Assembly: GCF_022811705.1 (NCBI RefSeq)
Contig: NZ_CP094528.1
Location: 2,294,001-2,358,000 of the forward strand
Length of the DNA stretch: 64,000 nt
Origin: Agromyces larvae
GTDB taxonomy: Bacteria > Actinomycetota > Actinomycetes > Actinomycetales > Microbacteriaceae
Direction of reading: 5' to 3'
In this document: one piece after another, positions 36,743 to 46,379 of the stretch
Layout: each line of letters opens with the position of its first letter
Numbering within the stretch: the stretch's first letter is position 1
Position numbers and translations under genes: made by a program
Notes under the pieces: generated by a model
Told to the model about the DNA's origin: nothing
What the model saw: only the letters and a program-made list of their open reading frames with translations
The model's database searches: none

Positions 36743-37663
36743 CTACCCGCCCAGCAGCAAGCCGACCGTGACGAGCAGCGGCACCGCTCCCAGCGTCGTC
36801 ACGAAGATCGTGTCGCGCGCGACGAGCTCGGCGGTGTCGTACCGCTGGGCGATCACGTGCACGTTCTGCGCCGTCGGCAGCGACGCCAGCACCGTCACCG
36901 CGTACACCTGGTCGTCGGCGAGCCCGAAGACGAACCGGGCGAGCGCCCACGCCGCGAGCGGCATCGCGACGAGCTTCAGCGTCGACGAGACGATGACGTC
37001 GAGCCGGTGCCGGCCCGGCGCGAGCACTCGCTGCCCGTGCAGCGAGAGCCCGTAGGCGATGAGCATGAGCGGCACGGTCGCGTGGCCCACGAACGAGATC
37101 GGCTCGCTCACCCAGGTCGGCAGTTCGAGGCCCGACACCGCGACGCCGACGCCGAGGAGCGATCCGATGATGATCGGGTTGCCGAGGGTGCCGCGCACGA
37201 TGCCCGCGACCGAGGTGCGACCGTCGACGGTCGCGCCGAGCACGGCGAGCGCGACCGGCATGAACACGAGCAGCTGGAGGAGCACGACCGGCGCCGACAG
37301 CGCAGCATCCCCCAGCATGTAGAGCGCGACCGGGATCCCGATGTTGTTGCCGTTGACATAGCCGGCGGCGAGCGAACCGACGGTGGCTTCGGGCAGGGTG
37401 CGCCGGGCGATCAGCGCGAACACCGCGGCGAGCGCCATCATCCCGACCGAGGCGATGACGTAGACCGGCAGCAGGGTCGAGAACAGCTCGCCCACGTCGG
37501 CGGTCGAGAGCACCGAGAACAGCAGGAACGGCCCGAGCACCGTGAAGTTCAGCTTCGCCAGCACGGGGCGCGCTTCGGGCCCGATGACGCCGGTGCGCGC
37601 GGCCGCCCAACCGACGAAGACCGCGAGGCCGATGACCGCGAAGCCCGTGACGATGCCGCTCAT
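36743..37663 (-). CDS. AEC-family transporter
   Basis: A 306-residue membrane protein of the auxin efflux carrier family with two five-helix halves. Seen: GFAVIGLAVFVGWAAARTGVIGPEARPVLAKLNFTVLGPFLLF, the family motif AAGYVNGNNIGIPVALYML, TVPLMLIAYGLSL and VYAVTVLASLPTAQNVHVIAQRY. The substrate is unknown; bacterial relatives export organic acids such as malate. It diverges from phosphoketolase, and a TAGGCT box lies 8 bp before its ATG (37672-37677). Confidence 0.88.
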   Translation of the reverse strand: MSGIVTGFAVIGLAVFVGWAAARTGVIGPEARPVLAKLNFTVLGPFLLFSVLSTADVGELFSTLLPVYVIASVGMMALAAVFALIARRTLPEATVGSLAAGYVNGNNIGIPVALYMLGDAALSAPVVLLQLLVFMPVALAVLGATVDGRTSVAGIVRGTLGNPIIIGSLLGVGVAVSGLELPTWVSEPISFVGHATVPLMLIAYGLSLHGQRVLAPGRHRLDVIVSSTLKLVAMPLAAWALARFVFGLADDQVYAVTVLASLPTAQNVHVIAQRYDTAELVARDTIFVTTLGAVPLLVTVGLLLGG

Positions 37664-37671
37664 CGTGGTCG

Positions 37672-37677
37672 AGCCTA
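37672..37677 (-). promoter_or_regulatory. -10 box of the AEC transporter gene
   Basis: TAGGCT on the minus strand, 8 bp before the ATG at 37663; probable near-leaderless transcript. Confidence 0.5.
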
Positions 37678-37705
37678 GTTCCTCGACCAGCAGCCATCTG
37701 CGCCG

Positions 37706-37711
37706 TAGGCT
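37706..37711 (+). promoter_or_regulatory. -10 box of the phosphoketolase gene
   Basis: TAGGCT about 49 bp before the ATG at 37760, which has its own GGGGGAAG ribosome-binding site; this gene has a normal leader. Confidence 0.5.
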
Positions 37712-37759
37712 CGTGCCGGCGGGCACCGCGGGGAGGCGCCCCGATCGGTTGGGGGAAGC

Positions 37760-40207
37760 ATGGCCATCGACCTTGCGACCGTGGACGCGTGGTGGCGCGC
37801 GGCGAACTACCTGAGCGTGGGGCAGATCTACCTGCTCGACAACGCGCGCCTCGCCCGGCCGCTCACGCGCGACGACATCAAGCCGCGCCTGCTCGGGCAC
37901 TGGGGCACCTCGCCCGCGCTCAACCTCGTGTACGCGCACCTGAACCGCGTCCTCGTCGAGCGCGGCACCCCGACGATCTACGTCTGCGGCCCCGGTCACG
38001 GCGGGCCGGCGATGGTCGCGAACACGTGGCTCGAGGGCACGTACAGCGAGCTGTTCCCGCGGGTGACGCTCGATGCGCCGGGCATGGCGCGGCTGTTCCG
38101 GCAGTTCTCGTTCCCGGGCGGCATCCCGTCGCACGCGGCGCCCGAGACGCCCGGGTCGATCAACGAGGGCGGCGAGCTCGGGTACTCGCTCATGCACGCG
38201 TACGGCGCGGCGCTCGACAACCCCGACCTCGTGGTCGCGTGCGTGATCGGCGACGGCGAGGCCGAGACCGGCCCGCTCGCGGCGAGCTGGCGCGCGCACG
38301 CGTTCTGCTCCCCCGTGACCGACGGCGCGGTGCTGCCGATCCTCAACCTGAACGGGTACAAGATCGCGAACCCGACGCTGCTCGCACGCATCCCCGAGGA
38401 GGAGCTCGCCGCGTTCTTCCTCGGGCAGGGCTACGCGCCGATCTTCGTGACCGGCGGCTTCGACGGCGAGGATCCGATGCGGGTGCACGAGCGCATGGCC
38501 GATGCGCTCGATGCGGCGTACGACGCGATCCGCGACATCCAGCAGGCGGCCAGGTCGGGCGGGTCGGATGCCTCGGGCGTCTCGGGTTCGGATGCCTCGG
38601 ATGCCTCGGATTCGCCCGATGCACTGGATGCCACGATCGCCCCCGACGAGACATCCGACCCGCGCTGGCCGCTCATCGTGCTGCGCACTCCCAAGGGCTG
38701 GACCGGCCCGAAGGAGGTCGACGGCGTACCGGTCGAGGGCACGTTCCGGGCGCACCAGGTGCCGCTCGCCGGCGTGCGCGACAACCCCGCGCACCTCGCC
38801 CAGCTCGAGGAATGGCTGCGCAGCTACCGCGCCGACGAACTGTTCGACGCTGACGGCCGACCGATCGCCCAACTCGGCGCCCTGCGCCCCGACGGCGACC
38901 TGCGCATGAGCGCCAGCCCCCACGCGAACGGCGGCGTGCTGCGCGAGCCGCTCGACCTGCCGCCCATCGAAGCGCACGCCGTCGAGATCCCCGACGACCG
39001 CTGGGTCGAGGGCGAGTCGACGCGCGTGCTCGGTCGGTGGCTGCGCGACGTGATGGCGGAGCATCCGACCTCGTTCCGCCTGTTCGGACCCGACGAGGTC
39101 GCCTCCAACCGGCTCGACGACGTCTTCGACGCGACCCCGCGCGTGTGGGCCGAGCAGCTCGTGCCCGGCGACGTGCACCTGGCGCGCGAGGGCCGCGTCA
39201 CCGAGGCGCTCAGCGAGCATCTCATGCAGGGCCTGCTCGAGGGGTACCTGCTCACCGGGCGGCACGGGCTCATCACCAGCTACGAGGCGTTCATCCACAT
39301 CGTCGACTCGATGTTCAACCAGCACGCGAAGTGGCTGCAGGCGTGCGACGACATCCCCTGGCGCGCGTCGGTCTCATCGCTGACCTACCTGCTGTCGAGC
39401 CACGTGTGGCGGCAGGACCACAACGGGTTCTCGCACCAGGATCCGGGGTTCCTGAACATCGTCGTGAACAAGAAGGCCGAGGTCGTGCGGGTCTACCTGC
39501 CGGCCGACGCGAACTCGCTGCTCGTCACGATGGAGCACTGCTTCACGACCGTCGACCACGTGAACGTGGTGGTCGCCGGCAAGCAGCCCCAGCCGCAGTG
39601 GCTCTCGCTCGCCGAAGCGCGGGCGCACGGCGAGGCCGGACTGTCGATCTGGCACTGGGCCGGAAGTGAAGACGACCCGGGGCTCGACCCCGACGTGGTG
39701 CTCGCGTGCGCGGGCGACGTGCCGACGCTCGAGGCGATGGCCGCGGCGCAACTGCTGCGCGAGCGGGTGCCCGGGCTGCGCGTGCGGTTCGTGAACGTGG
39801 TCGACCTGATGCGGCTGCAGGACTCGAAGGAGCATCCGCACGGCCTCACCCACCCCGAGTTCGACCGCATCTTCACGACCGGCCGGCCGATCGTGTTCGC
39901 CTTCCACGGGTACCCGTCGCTCATCCACCAGCTCACCTACCGGCGCACGAACCACGCCAACCTGCACGTGCGCGGGTTCAAGGAGGAGGGAACGACGACG
40001 ACGCCGTTCGACATGGTGCATCTGAACGACCTCGACCGGTACCGGCTCGCGCTCGACGTGCTCGACCGGGTGCCGGGGCTGCTCGAGGCGCCCGGCATCG
40101 CGGCGGTGGCCGACGAGTGGCGCGCCGCGCGCGACGACGCGCGGGCCTACGCGTACGAGCACGGCGAAGACCCCGCCTGGATCACGGGCTGGCGCTTCGC
40201 GCGCTGA
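37760..40207 (+). CDS. xfp: Phosphoketolase
   Basis: An 815-residue thiamine-diphosphate phosphoketolase that splits xylulose 5-phosphate (and often fructose 6-phosphate) with phosphate to acetyl phosphate. Landmarks: [54 protein letters not shown]-like [30 protein letters not shown] with the metal/ThDP Asp, [28 protein letters not shown], and [27 protein letters not shown] Ser/Asp/Ala-rich insertion of about 35 residues (264-298) interrupts the usual segment before [15 protein letters not shown]. It gives the cell a bypass from pentose phosphates to acetate or acetyl-CoA. Confidence 0.95.
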   Translation: MAIDLATVDAWWRAANYLSVGQIYLLDNARLARPLTRDDIKPRLLGHWGTSPALNLVYAHLNRVLVERGTPTIYVCGPGHGGPAMVANTWLEGTYSELFPRVTLDAPGMARLFRQFSFPGGIPSHAAPETPGSINEGGELGYSLMHAYGAALDNPDLVVACVIGDGEAETGPLAASWRAHAFCSPVTDGAVLPILNLNGYKIANPTLLARIPEEELAAFFLGQGYAPIFVTGGFDGEDPMRVHERMADALDAAYDAIRDIQQAARSGGSDASGVSGSDASDASDSPDALDATIAPDETSDPRWPLIVLRTPKGWTGPKEVDGVPVEGTFRAHQVPLAGVRDNPAHLAQLEEWLRSYRADELFDADGRPIAQLGALRPDGDLRMSASPHANGGVLREPLDLPPIEAHAVEIPDDRWVEGESTRVLGRWLRDVMAEHPTSFRLFGPDEVASNRLDDVFDATPRVWAEQLVPGDVHLAREGRVTEALSEHLMQGLLEGYLLTGRHGLITSYEAFIHIVDSMFNQHAKWLQACDDIPWRASVSSLTYLLSSHVWRQDHNGFSHQDPGFLNIVVNKKAEVVRVYLPADANSLLVTMEHCFTTVDHVNVVVAGKQPQPQWLSLAEARAHGEAGLSIWHWAGSEDDPGLDPDVVLACAGDVPTLEAMAAAQLLRERVPGLRVRFVNVVDLMRLQDSKEHPHGLTHPEFDRIFTTGRPIVFAFHGYPSLIHQLTYRRTNHANLHVRGFKEEGTTTTPFDMVHLNDLDRYRLALDVLDRVPGLLEAPGIAAVADEWRAARDDARAYAYEHGEDPAWITGWRFAR

Positions 40208-40220
40208 CCGCCCGGGCTCG

Positions 40221-40239
40221 CGTGTCGGCGCGCGACACG
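40221..40239. terminator. Hairpin between convergent xfp and aldo/keto reductase genes
   Basis: CGTGTCG-gcgcg-CGACACG forms a perfect 7-bp stem 13 bp after the xfp stop. The CGACACGCCGCG part also occurs in the nested inverted repeat at 25697-25783. Confidence 0.5.
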
Positions 40240-40301
40240 CCGCGAGTGCCGTCGGAGTTCCTGATCGCGTGCAGGGACGGGTCGGGTGCAGGGGCCGGGG
40301 G

Positions 40302-41291
40302 TTACCAGCGGGGGTGGATCGACGCGCGGAGTTCGCGGTCGTAGAGGTCGCGCACGGCGGCGTCGAACGACGCGGGCAGGTCGAGCGACCCCGCGGCCGC
40401 GTTCGCGCGCGCCTGATCGGGGTTGCGCGCACCGGGGATGACGGTCGACACCCCGTCGAGCCCGGCGACCCAGGCGAGCGCCACCTGGGCGGTCGTGGCA
40501 TCCGGGGCGGCCTCGCGCGCGAGCGCGGCGAACTCCTGCGCGGCGCGCACGCCGGTCTCGTAGTCGACGCCCGAGAACGTCTCGCCGACGTCGAAGGCCT
40601 CGCCGTGCCGGTTGTAGGTGCGGTGGTCGTTCGCCGCGAACGTGGTGTCGAGCGTGTACCGGCCCGACAGCAGGCCCGAGGCGAGCGGCACGCGCGCGAT
40701 GATGCCGACGCCGGCGGCGACCGCTGCGGGCAGCACCTCGTCGAGCGGCTTCAGCCGGAACGCGTTCAGGATGATCTGCACGGATGCCACGTGCGGCCGC
40801 GCGATCGCGGTGAGCGCCTCGTCGACCGTCTCGACGCTCACGCCGTACGCGGCGATGCGCCCCTCGTCGACGAGCGTGTCGAGGTCGTCGAAGACCCGGT
40901 CGGTCGAGTACACGGCGGTCGGCGGGCAGTGCAGCTGCACGAGGTCGAGCGTGTCGACGCCGAGGTTGCGGCGCGATCGGTCGTTCCAGGCGCGGAAGTT
41001 CGCCATCGAGTAGTTCTCGGGCAGCTGCTCGAGGCGCCGGCCCATCTTCGTCGCGACGGTGACGCCCGAGTCGGGGTTGGCGCGCAGCCACGCGCCGATG
41101 AGCGATTCGCTGCGCCCGTCGCCGTAGACGTCGGCGGTGTCGAAGACGGTGACGCCGGCCTGGTACGCGGCGTCGAGCACGGCGAGGGCGTCGGCCTCGT
41201 CGACCTCGCCCCAGTCGGCGCCGAGCTGCCAGGTGCCGAGGCCGATCACGGAGACGGTGCGGCCGGTGCGGCCGAGAACGCGGGTCTGCAT
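40302..41291 (-). CDS. Aldo/keto reductase
   Basis: A 329-residue NADPH-dependent aldo/keto reductase, ATG at 41291 with TAGGTT 7 bp upstream. Seen: VSVIGLGTWQLG, DTADVYGDGRSESLIGAWL with the catalytic Asp/Tyr, VTVATKMGRR with the catalytic Lys, LDLVQLHCPP with the active-site His and VSTVIPGARNPDQARANAAA, which binds the cofactor. It belongs to the general stress/YgdS-like group. Substrate not assigned. Confidence 0.92.
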   Translation of the reverse strand: MQTRVLGRTGRTVSVIGLGTWQLGADWGEVDEADALAVLDAAYQAGVTVFDTADVYGDGRSESLIGAWLRANPDSGVTVATKMGRRLEQLPENYSMANFRAWNDRSRRNLGVDTLDLVQLHCPPTAVYSTDRVFDDLDTLVDEGRIAAYGVSVETVDEALTAIARPHVASVQIILNAFRLKPLDEVLPAAVAAGVGIIARVPLASGLLSGRYTLDTTFAANDHRTYNRHGEAFDVGETFSGVDYETGVRAAQEFAALAREAAPDATTAQVALAWVAGLDGVSTVIPGARNPDQARANAAAGSLDLPASFDAAVRDLYDRELRASIHPRW

Positions 41292-41298
41292 GGGTTCG

Positions 41299-41304
41299 AA
41301 CCTA
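41299..41304 (-). promoter_or_regulatory. -10 box of the aldo/keto reductase gene
   Basis: TAGGTT on the minus strand, 7 bp before the ATG at 41291; leaderless-type spacing. Confidence 0.5.
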
Positions 41305-41345
41305 CTCCCGACCACGATGTCGGATGCTGCGGGCACGATGTCGGC

Positions 41346-42263
41346 ATGCCCGTCGACGTGATCGCCGCCCCGACGAACCTCGGTCTGCGCCCACCCGAGC
41401 CCGGCAGCGTGCCGGGTACCGCGAAGGCGCCCGAGGCGCTGCGGGCGGCGGGTCTCGTCTCCGCCCTCGCGAGCGCTGCCGGTGACGGCGACGTGGTCGA
41501 GGCCGGCATCGTGCTGCCCGGCCGGTACCGTGCCGACCCGGCGCCCGGCGAGGTGCTGCGCAACCAGGCCGCGCTCGTCGACTACACGACGCGCCTGGCC
41601 GCCGAGGTCGACGCATCGCTCGGCCGGGGGCGGTCGCCGCTCGTGGTCGGGGGCGACTGCAGCCTCGCCCTCGGGCCGCTGCTGGCGCTGCGGCGGCGCG
41701 GGCGGTACGGCCTGGTCTACCTCGACGGGCACGGCGACTTCCGGCATCCGGGCAACAGCGACGGGGCCGACACGCTCGGCGGCGAGACGTTGGCGGCGGC
41801 GGTCGGTCTGCATCTCGACGCGATCGCCGATCTCGAGGGGCGGCGGCCCTTCGTGCGGCCCGGCGACGTGGTGCAGGTCGGCTGCCGCGACGACGACGAC
41901 GACATCGACGAACTGCGTGCGGTGCTGGGCGGGGTGGTGCCGGCGGCCGAGATCCTCGCCGACGGTGCGGCGGCGGTCGCCGGGCGGGTGCTCGACGTCG
42001 TCGCGGCCGAGGGGCTCGACGGGTTCTGGGTGCACGTCGACGTCGACGTGCTCGACCCTCGGTGGATGCCGGCGGTCGACAGCCCCGATCCCGTCGGCAT
42101 CGACCCGTCAACGCTCGCCGGGCTGCTCGCGCTGCTGGCGCCGCACGCCGTGGGCGCCGATCTCGCGATCTACGACCCCGACCTCGACCCGACGGGCGAG
42201 CATGCGCTGACCATCGTCGCGGTCGCCCGTGATGGGCTGGGGCGGCTCGGGCGGTCCGGGTGA
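41346..42263 (+). CDS. Arginase/agmatinase-family hydrolase with a Cys metal ligand
   Basis: A 305-residue ureohydrolase-fold protein. The metal-binding motifs are visible as VVGGDCSLALG (residues 101-110), YLDGHGDFRHP (125-134) and HVDVDVLDP. In arginases the first motif is GGDHS; here the His ligand is replaced by Cys105, while Asp127, His129 and Asp131 and the DVDVLDP aspartates remain. The fold is therefore intact but the manganese site is atypical. It may hydrolyse arginine, agmatine, formiminoglutamate or another guanidino compound. It is divergent from the aldo/keto reductase and convergent with the next gene across 11 bp. Confidence 0.82.
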   Translation: MPVDVIAAPTNLGLRPPEPGSVPGTAKAPEALRAAGLVSALASAAGDGDVVEAGIVLPGRYRADPAPGEVLRNQAALVDYTTRLAAEVDASLGRGRSPLVVGGDCSLALGPLLALRRRGRYGLVYLDGHGDFRHPGNSDGADTLGGETLAAAVGLHLDAIADLEGRRPFVRPGDVVQVGCRDDDDDIDELRAVLGGVVPAAEILADGAAAVAGRVLDVVAAEGLDGFWVHVDVDVLDPRWMPAVDSPDPVGIDPSTLAGLLALLAPHAVGADLAIYDPDLDPTGEHALTIVAVARDGLGRLGRSG

Positions 42264-42274
42264 GCGCCGCGCCG

Positions 42275-42877
42275 CTAGGGCTTGCCCAGCGCGTACTGCG
42301 TCGCCGACCAGCATTCGGCGATCGCGCTGGTCGCCGCTTCGTGGCGCCCGGCCTCGTGCATCGCCGCCCGCACCGCCGCGTCGCCGGGCGCATCGCAGTC
42401 GCGGCCCTTGCCGTGGATGACCCACACCGGCGCGACCACACCGGTCTCGGCGAGCCACACGGGCAGCGCCTCGAGTTCGGCGTCGTCGTACACCACGGCG
42501 AACACGAGGTCGGCTTCCCACGGGGCGACGCGCGGGGACTCGACGAGCGCTTCGGCGAGCGCTCGCACGGGCAGCGCACCGCGCACGGCGATCGGCACCT
42601 CGGGGCCGACGCCGAGTTTCTGGTCGAGCGGGCGCGGCGGCCGCGAGAGCGCCTCCGCCCAGTCGGTCGCCGCACGCCCCACCTGGAATCGGTACTGCGC
42701 TCCCGATGCCGCTTCGAGCTCGATGACGCCGTCGCTGGCGTCGACTCGTCGGAACTCCGTTCGTGGAACGGTCGCCCGCCGCGCACCGCGCACGGTCAGC
42801 GCGTCCCATTCGAGTCGCAGCGTCACCGCCGCGCGGTCGCCGGAGTCGAGCCAGTACGCCCTCGATTCACGCCCCAT
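42275..42877 (-). CDS. Conserved hypothetical protein
   Basis: A 200-residue soluble protein. I chose the ATG at 42877, which follows GGAGGGGGAAG, over Met residues at 42895 and 42940. It has an N-terminal beta-rich part (YWLDSGDRAAVTLRLEWDALTVRGARRATV) and a C-terminal alpha/beta part (DLVFAVVYDDAELEALPVWLAE, VWVIHGKGRDCDAPGDAAVRAAMHEAGRHEAATSAIAECWSATQYALGK). The second half looks like a small Rossmann-like domain with conserved HGKGRDC and ECWSATQYA motifs. I do not recognise the function. Confidence 0.7.
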   Translation of the reverse strand: MGRESRAYWLDSGDRAAVTLRLEWDALTVRGARRATVPRTEFRRVDASDGVIELEAASGAQYRFQVGRAATDWAEALSRPPRPLDQKLGVGPEVPIAVRGALPVRALAEALVESPRVAPWEADLVFAVVYDDAELEALPVWLAETGVVAPVWVIHGKGRDCDAPGDAAVRAAMHEAGRHEAATSAIAECWSATQYALGKP

Positions 42878-43038
42878 CGCTTCCCCCTCCGACATGATCC
42901 ACCGCGCTCGGCGGTGATGCAATGCCTCGGGAGCGACCATCCGTCCATTCCTGTCACAGAACGTTCACCGGGCGGTCACCGATGGGGCGGAGCATCCGCG
43001 GCGAGCCGCTCGACCCGGTGCGGCCCGCCGACGGGGGC

Positions 43039-43524
43039 TCAGGCGCCCTCGGCGCCGCCCACCAGGCCGTCGAGCCGGGCGAAGCCTTCGGTGAGACCGC
43101 CCTCCATGCCCGACTGCACCATGCCGTCGCGGGCCTCGACGCTGGGGTACGTCGAGTGGATGCGCACGCGCGAGCGCCCGCCGCCGAGGTCTTCGAACGC
43201 GATCGTCTCGACCGCGACCACGTCGGGCACGCCCTCGAATTCGAAGGTCTGCACGGCGAACTCGTTCTCGCGCACGGTGTGGAACGTGCCGTGGAACCCC
43301 CACGCCCCGCCCTGCGGGTCGTGGTGCACGTAGCGGTAGGCGCCGTGGGTGGTGAAGTCCCACTCGGCGATGTCCATCTCGTAGCCGTTCGGCCCGAGCC
43401 ACTGCTTCACCAGGTCGGGTTCGCGGTGCGCGCGGAAGACCGCGGCGACGGGGGCGTCGAACTCGCGCTCGATGTCGATGAACGGCAGGCCCTCTGGTGC
43501 GGTGACGATGACGGGGTTGCTCAT
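43039..43524 (-). CDS. SRPBCC/AHSA1-domain protein
   Basis: A 161-residue START-like (SRPBCC, AHSA1-type) protein: IDIEREFDAPVAAVFRAHREPDLVKQWLGPNGYEMDIAEWDFTTHGAYRYVHHDP and a C-terminal helix GMEGGLTEGFARLDGLV. Such proteins have a deep hydrophobic pocket. Its ATG overlaps the stop of the ArsR gene (ATGA), the usual arrangement in which an ArsR regulator controls a SRPBCC partner. Ligand unknown. Confidence 0.9.
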   Translation of the reverse strand: MSNPVIVTAPEGLPFIDIEREFDAPVAAVFRAHREPDLVKQWLGPNGYEMDIAEWDFTTHGAYRYVHHDPQGGAWGFHGTFHTVRENEFAVQTFEFEGVPDVVAVETIAFEDLGGGRSRVRIHSTYPSVEARDGMVQSGMEGGLTEGFARLDGLVGGAEGA

Positions 43525-43898
43525 GATTCCTTCTCCTTCGGATGGTGGGCGGCGGTGGCGTCGCCGACGGATGCCTCGAGCACCGCGTCGAGCGAGCGGA
43601 ACCGCTGCTCGTGGATGAGCCGGTAGCGGTCGATCCAGCCGGTGAGCCGTTCGAGCTCGGCCGGCGCGAGATGCACGGGCCGGCGCTGCGCGTCGCGCGT
43701 GCGCGTGACGAGCCCGGCCTGCTCGAGCACCTGGATGTGCTTCGAGACCGCCTGCTTGGTGATCGCGAACGGTTCGGCGAGCTCGTTGACGGTCGCCGGG
43801 CCGCGGCTGAGCCGCGCGATGATGCCGCGACGGACCGGGTCGGCCAGGGCGAGGAACGCCCGGTCGAGCCATCCGTCGTCGGATCCGGCATCGCGCAT
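43521..43898 (-). CDS. ArsR-family transcriptional regulator
   Basis: A 125-residue winged-helix regulator from the ATG at 43898 (a TTG two codons earlier is possible). Seen: FLALADPVRRGIIARLSRGPATVNELAEPFAITKQAVSKHIQVLEQAGLVTRTRDAQRRPVHLAPAELERL. No metal-binding Cys pair is present, so it belongs to the non-metal ArsR group paired with SRPBCC proteins. The inverted repeat at 43916-43933 just upstream is a probable autoregulatory operator. Confidence 0.92.
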   Translation of the reverse strand: MRDAGSDDGWLDRAFLALADPVRRGIIARLSRGPATVNELAEPFAITKQAVSKHIQVLEQAGLVTRTRDAQRRPVHLAPAELERLTGWIDRYRLIHEQRFRSLDAVLEASVGDATAAHHPKEKES

Positions 43899-43915
43899 AT
43901 TCAATCTTCTTCTTG

Positions 43916-43933
43916 ATCAATCGATAGATTGAT
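43916..43933. promoter_or_regulatory. Probable ArsR operator
   Basis: ATCAATC-GATA-GATTGAT is a perfect 7-bp inverted repeat 18 bp upstream of the arsR ATG, in a markedly AT-rich patch. It fits a dimeric winged-helix repressor site. Confidence 0.65.
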
Positions 43934-44099
43934 TATCACCAGACGGATGCTCCGCCGTCAATCCGTTCGTCGCAGGATCCCTACCGTTCACCGACGAACC
44001 GACCCGCTCACCGCATGACCCCCCAACGGGGGCCAACCCGCTGCCTACGATCTCCGGGGCGGAACGCCCGTGCAATGACGCATTCGAGGAGGACCAGGA

Positions 44100-46379
44100 A
44101 TGACCCGAACCCCCAGCGGCCCCGCGGCCCCACCCGCGGACGAGCTCGACCAGGATCCATCCCTGCCGCCGGTCGCCGTGCCCGAAGCCGAACTCGAGCG
44201 CGAGCGCACGTGGACACCCGGCAGGATCGCCCTCTGGGCGGCCATCGCCCTGCTCGGCGGCGTCGCGTGGACGATGATCGCGATCGTGCGCGGCGAGACC
44301 ATCAACGCGATCTGGTTCGTCTTCGCGGCGGTCTGCTCGTACTTCATCGGCTACCGCTTCTACTCGAAGGTCATCGAGCGCTACCTCACCAAGCCCGACG
44401 ACCGGCGCGCGACCCCCGCCGAGCGCGAGAGCGACGGCAAGGACTTCGTGCCCACCGACCGGCGCGTGCTCTACGGCCACCACTTCGCCGCGATCGCAGG
44501 CGCCGGCCCGCTCGTCGGCCCGGTGCTCGCCGCCCAGATGGGGTACCTGCCCGGCACCCTCTGGATCATCGTCGGCGTGATCTTCGCCGGCGCGGTGCAG
44601 GACTACACGGTGCTGTTCTTCTCGATGCGCCGCGGCGGCCGCACCATCGGCCAGATGGCCCGCGACGAACTCGGCCGCATCGGCGGCACCGCCGCGATCG
44701 TCGCCGCGCTGCTCATCATGGTGATCATCGTCGCGATCCTCGCGCTCGTCGTCGTGAACGCCCTCGGGGAGAGCCCGTGGGGCGTGTTCAGCGTGTCGAT
44801 GACGATCCCGATCGCGCTGCTCATGGGCGTCTACCTGCGATACCTCCGCCCCGGCAGGATCACCGAGGTCTCCCTCATCGGGTTCGCGCTGCTCATGCTC
44901 GCGATCATCGGCGGCGGCTGGGTCGCCTCCACCGAGTGGGGCTACGCGGCCTTCCACCTCGACCGCACCACGATCGCCTGGGGCATCATCGTCTACGGCT
45001 TCATCGCCGCGATCCTGCCGGTGTGGCTGCTGCTGGCGCCGCGCGACTACCTGTCGACGTTCATGAAGATCGGCGTCATCGTCATGCTCGCCGGCGCGAT
45101 CGTGCTCGTGCGCCCCGAGATCACGGTGCCGGCCATCAGCGAGTTCGCCGGCGGCGAGCTCGGCCCGGTCTTCAGCGGCCCGCTGTTCCCGTTCCTGTTC
45201 GTCACGATCGCGTGCGGCGCGCTCAGCGGATTCCATGCCCTCATCTCGTCGGGCACCACGCCGAAGCTCATCGAGAAGGAGCGTCAGACCCGCTTCATCG
45301 GCTACGGCGGCATGCTCATGGAGTCGTTCGTGGCGATCATGGCCCTGGTCGCGGCGCTCACGCTCGATCGCGGCCTCTTCTTCGCGATGAACTCGTCGGC
45401 GGCCGCGACGGGCGGCACCGTCGAGGGCGCGGTCGCGTTCGTGAACTCCCTCGGGCTCACCGGCGTGAACCTCACGCCCGACCAGCTCACCTCGGCCGCC
45501 TCGGCGGTCGGCGAAGAGACGATCATCTCCCGAACGGGCGGTGCCCCGACCCTCGCGCTCGGGCTGTCGAACATCATGTCCCAGCTCATCGGCGGCTCCG
45601 CGCTCGCGGGGTTCTGGTACCACTTCGCGATCATGTTCGAGGCGCTGTTCATCCTCACCGCCGTCGACGCCGGCACCCGGGTCGCCCGGTTCATGCTGCA
45701 GGACTCGATCGGCAACGTCGTGCCCCGGTTCAAGGACACGGGCTGGCGGCCCGGCGTCTGGATCACGACCGCGATCATGGTCGCCGCCTGGGGTGCGATC
45801 CTGCTGATGGGCGTCACCGATCCGCTCGGCGGCATCAACACGCTGTTCCCGTTGTTCGGCATCGCGAACCAGCTGCTCGCCGCGATCGCGCTGGCGGTCG
45901 TGATGACGATCGTCGCCAAGCGCGGGGCGTTCCGGTGGCTGTGGATCGTGGCGGTGCCGCTGGCGTTCACCGCGGTCGTGACGATCGCGGCGTCGCTGTT
46001 CAAGATCTTCTCGCCGGTGCCCGCGGTGGGCTACTGGGCCAACCACGTCGCATTCCGCGACGCGCTGGCCGCGGGCGAGACGAGCTTCGGCACCGCCAAG
46101 ACCGTCGAGGCGATGGAGGCGGTCGTGCGCAACACCTTCATCCAGGGCACGCTGTCGATCATCTTCGTGACGCTGTCGGTGATCGTGATCATCGCGGCCG
46201 TCGCGGTCACGGTGCGGGCGTTCCGCGACGGCGGCGGGGTCGACACCGAGGACGCCGCGGTGCCCTCGCACCGGTTCGCCCCGGCCGGCCTGTTCGCGAC
46301 GCGCGCCGAGCAGGCCATCGAGGCGCAGTGGGCGGCGCTGCCGGCCGAGCTGCGCCCGGTCGAGCGCGCGGGGCACTGA
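44100..46379 (+). CDS. cstA: Carbon starvation protein CstA
   Basis: A 759-residue membrane protein with about 16 hydrophobic helices, a pyruvate/peptide transporter of the CstA family. Landmarks: NAIWFVFAAVCSYFIGYRFYSKVIERYL, DGKDFVPTDRRVLYGHHFAAIAGAGPLVGPVLAAQMGYLPGTLWI, GAVQDYTVLFFSMRRGGRTIGQMA, ALSGFHALISSGTTPK and the late ALNPLF-like INTLFPLFGIANQLLAAIAL. It follows a GAGGACCAGGA ribosome-binding site and a TACGAT -10-like box near 44046, with a CCCCCCAACGGGGG segment upstream. It shares one base (TGATG) with the small partner gene. Confidence 0.95.
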   Translation: MTRTPSGPAAPPADELDQDPSLPPVAVPEAELERERTWTPGRIALWAAIALLGGVAWTMIAIVRGETINAIWFVFAAVCSYFIGYRFYSKVIERYLTKPDDRRATPAERESDGKDFVPTDRRVLYGHHFAAIAGAGPLVGPVLAAQMGYLPGTLWIIVGVIFAGAVQDYTVLFFSMRRGGRTIGQMARDELGRIGGTAAIVAALLIMVIIVAILALVVVNALGESPWGVFSVSMTIPIALLMGVYLRYLRPGRITEVSLIGFALLMLAIIGGGWVASTEWGYAAFHLDRTTIAWGIIVYGFIAAILPVWLLLAPRDYLSTFMKIGVIVMLAGAIVLVRPEITVPAISEFAGGELGPVFSGPLFPFLFVTIACGALSGFHALISSGTTPKLIEKERQTRFIGYGGMLMESFVAIMALVAALTLDRGLFFAMNSSAAATGGTVEGAVAFVNSLGLTGVNLTPDQLTSAASAVGEETIISRTGGAPTLALGLSNIMSQLIGGSALAGFWYHFAIMFEALFILTAVDAGTRVARFMLQDSIGNVVPRFKDTGWRPGVWITTAIMVAAWGAILLMGVTDPLGGINTLFPLFGIANQLLAAIALAVVMTIVAKRGAFRWLWIVAVPLAFTAVVTIAASLFKIFSPVPAVGYWANHVAFRDALAAGETSFGTAKTVEAMEAVVRNTFIQGTLSIIFVTLSVIVIIAAVAVTVRAFRDGGGVDTEDAAVPSHRFAPAGLFATRAEQAIEAQWAALPAELRPVERAGH

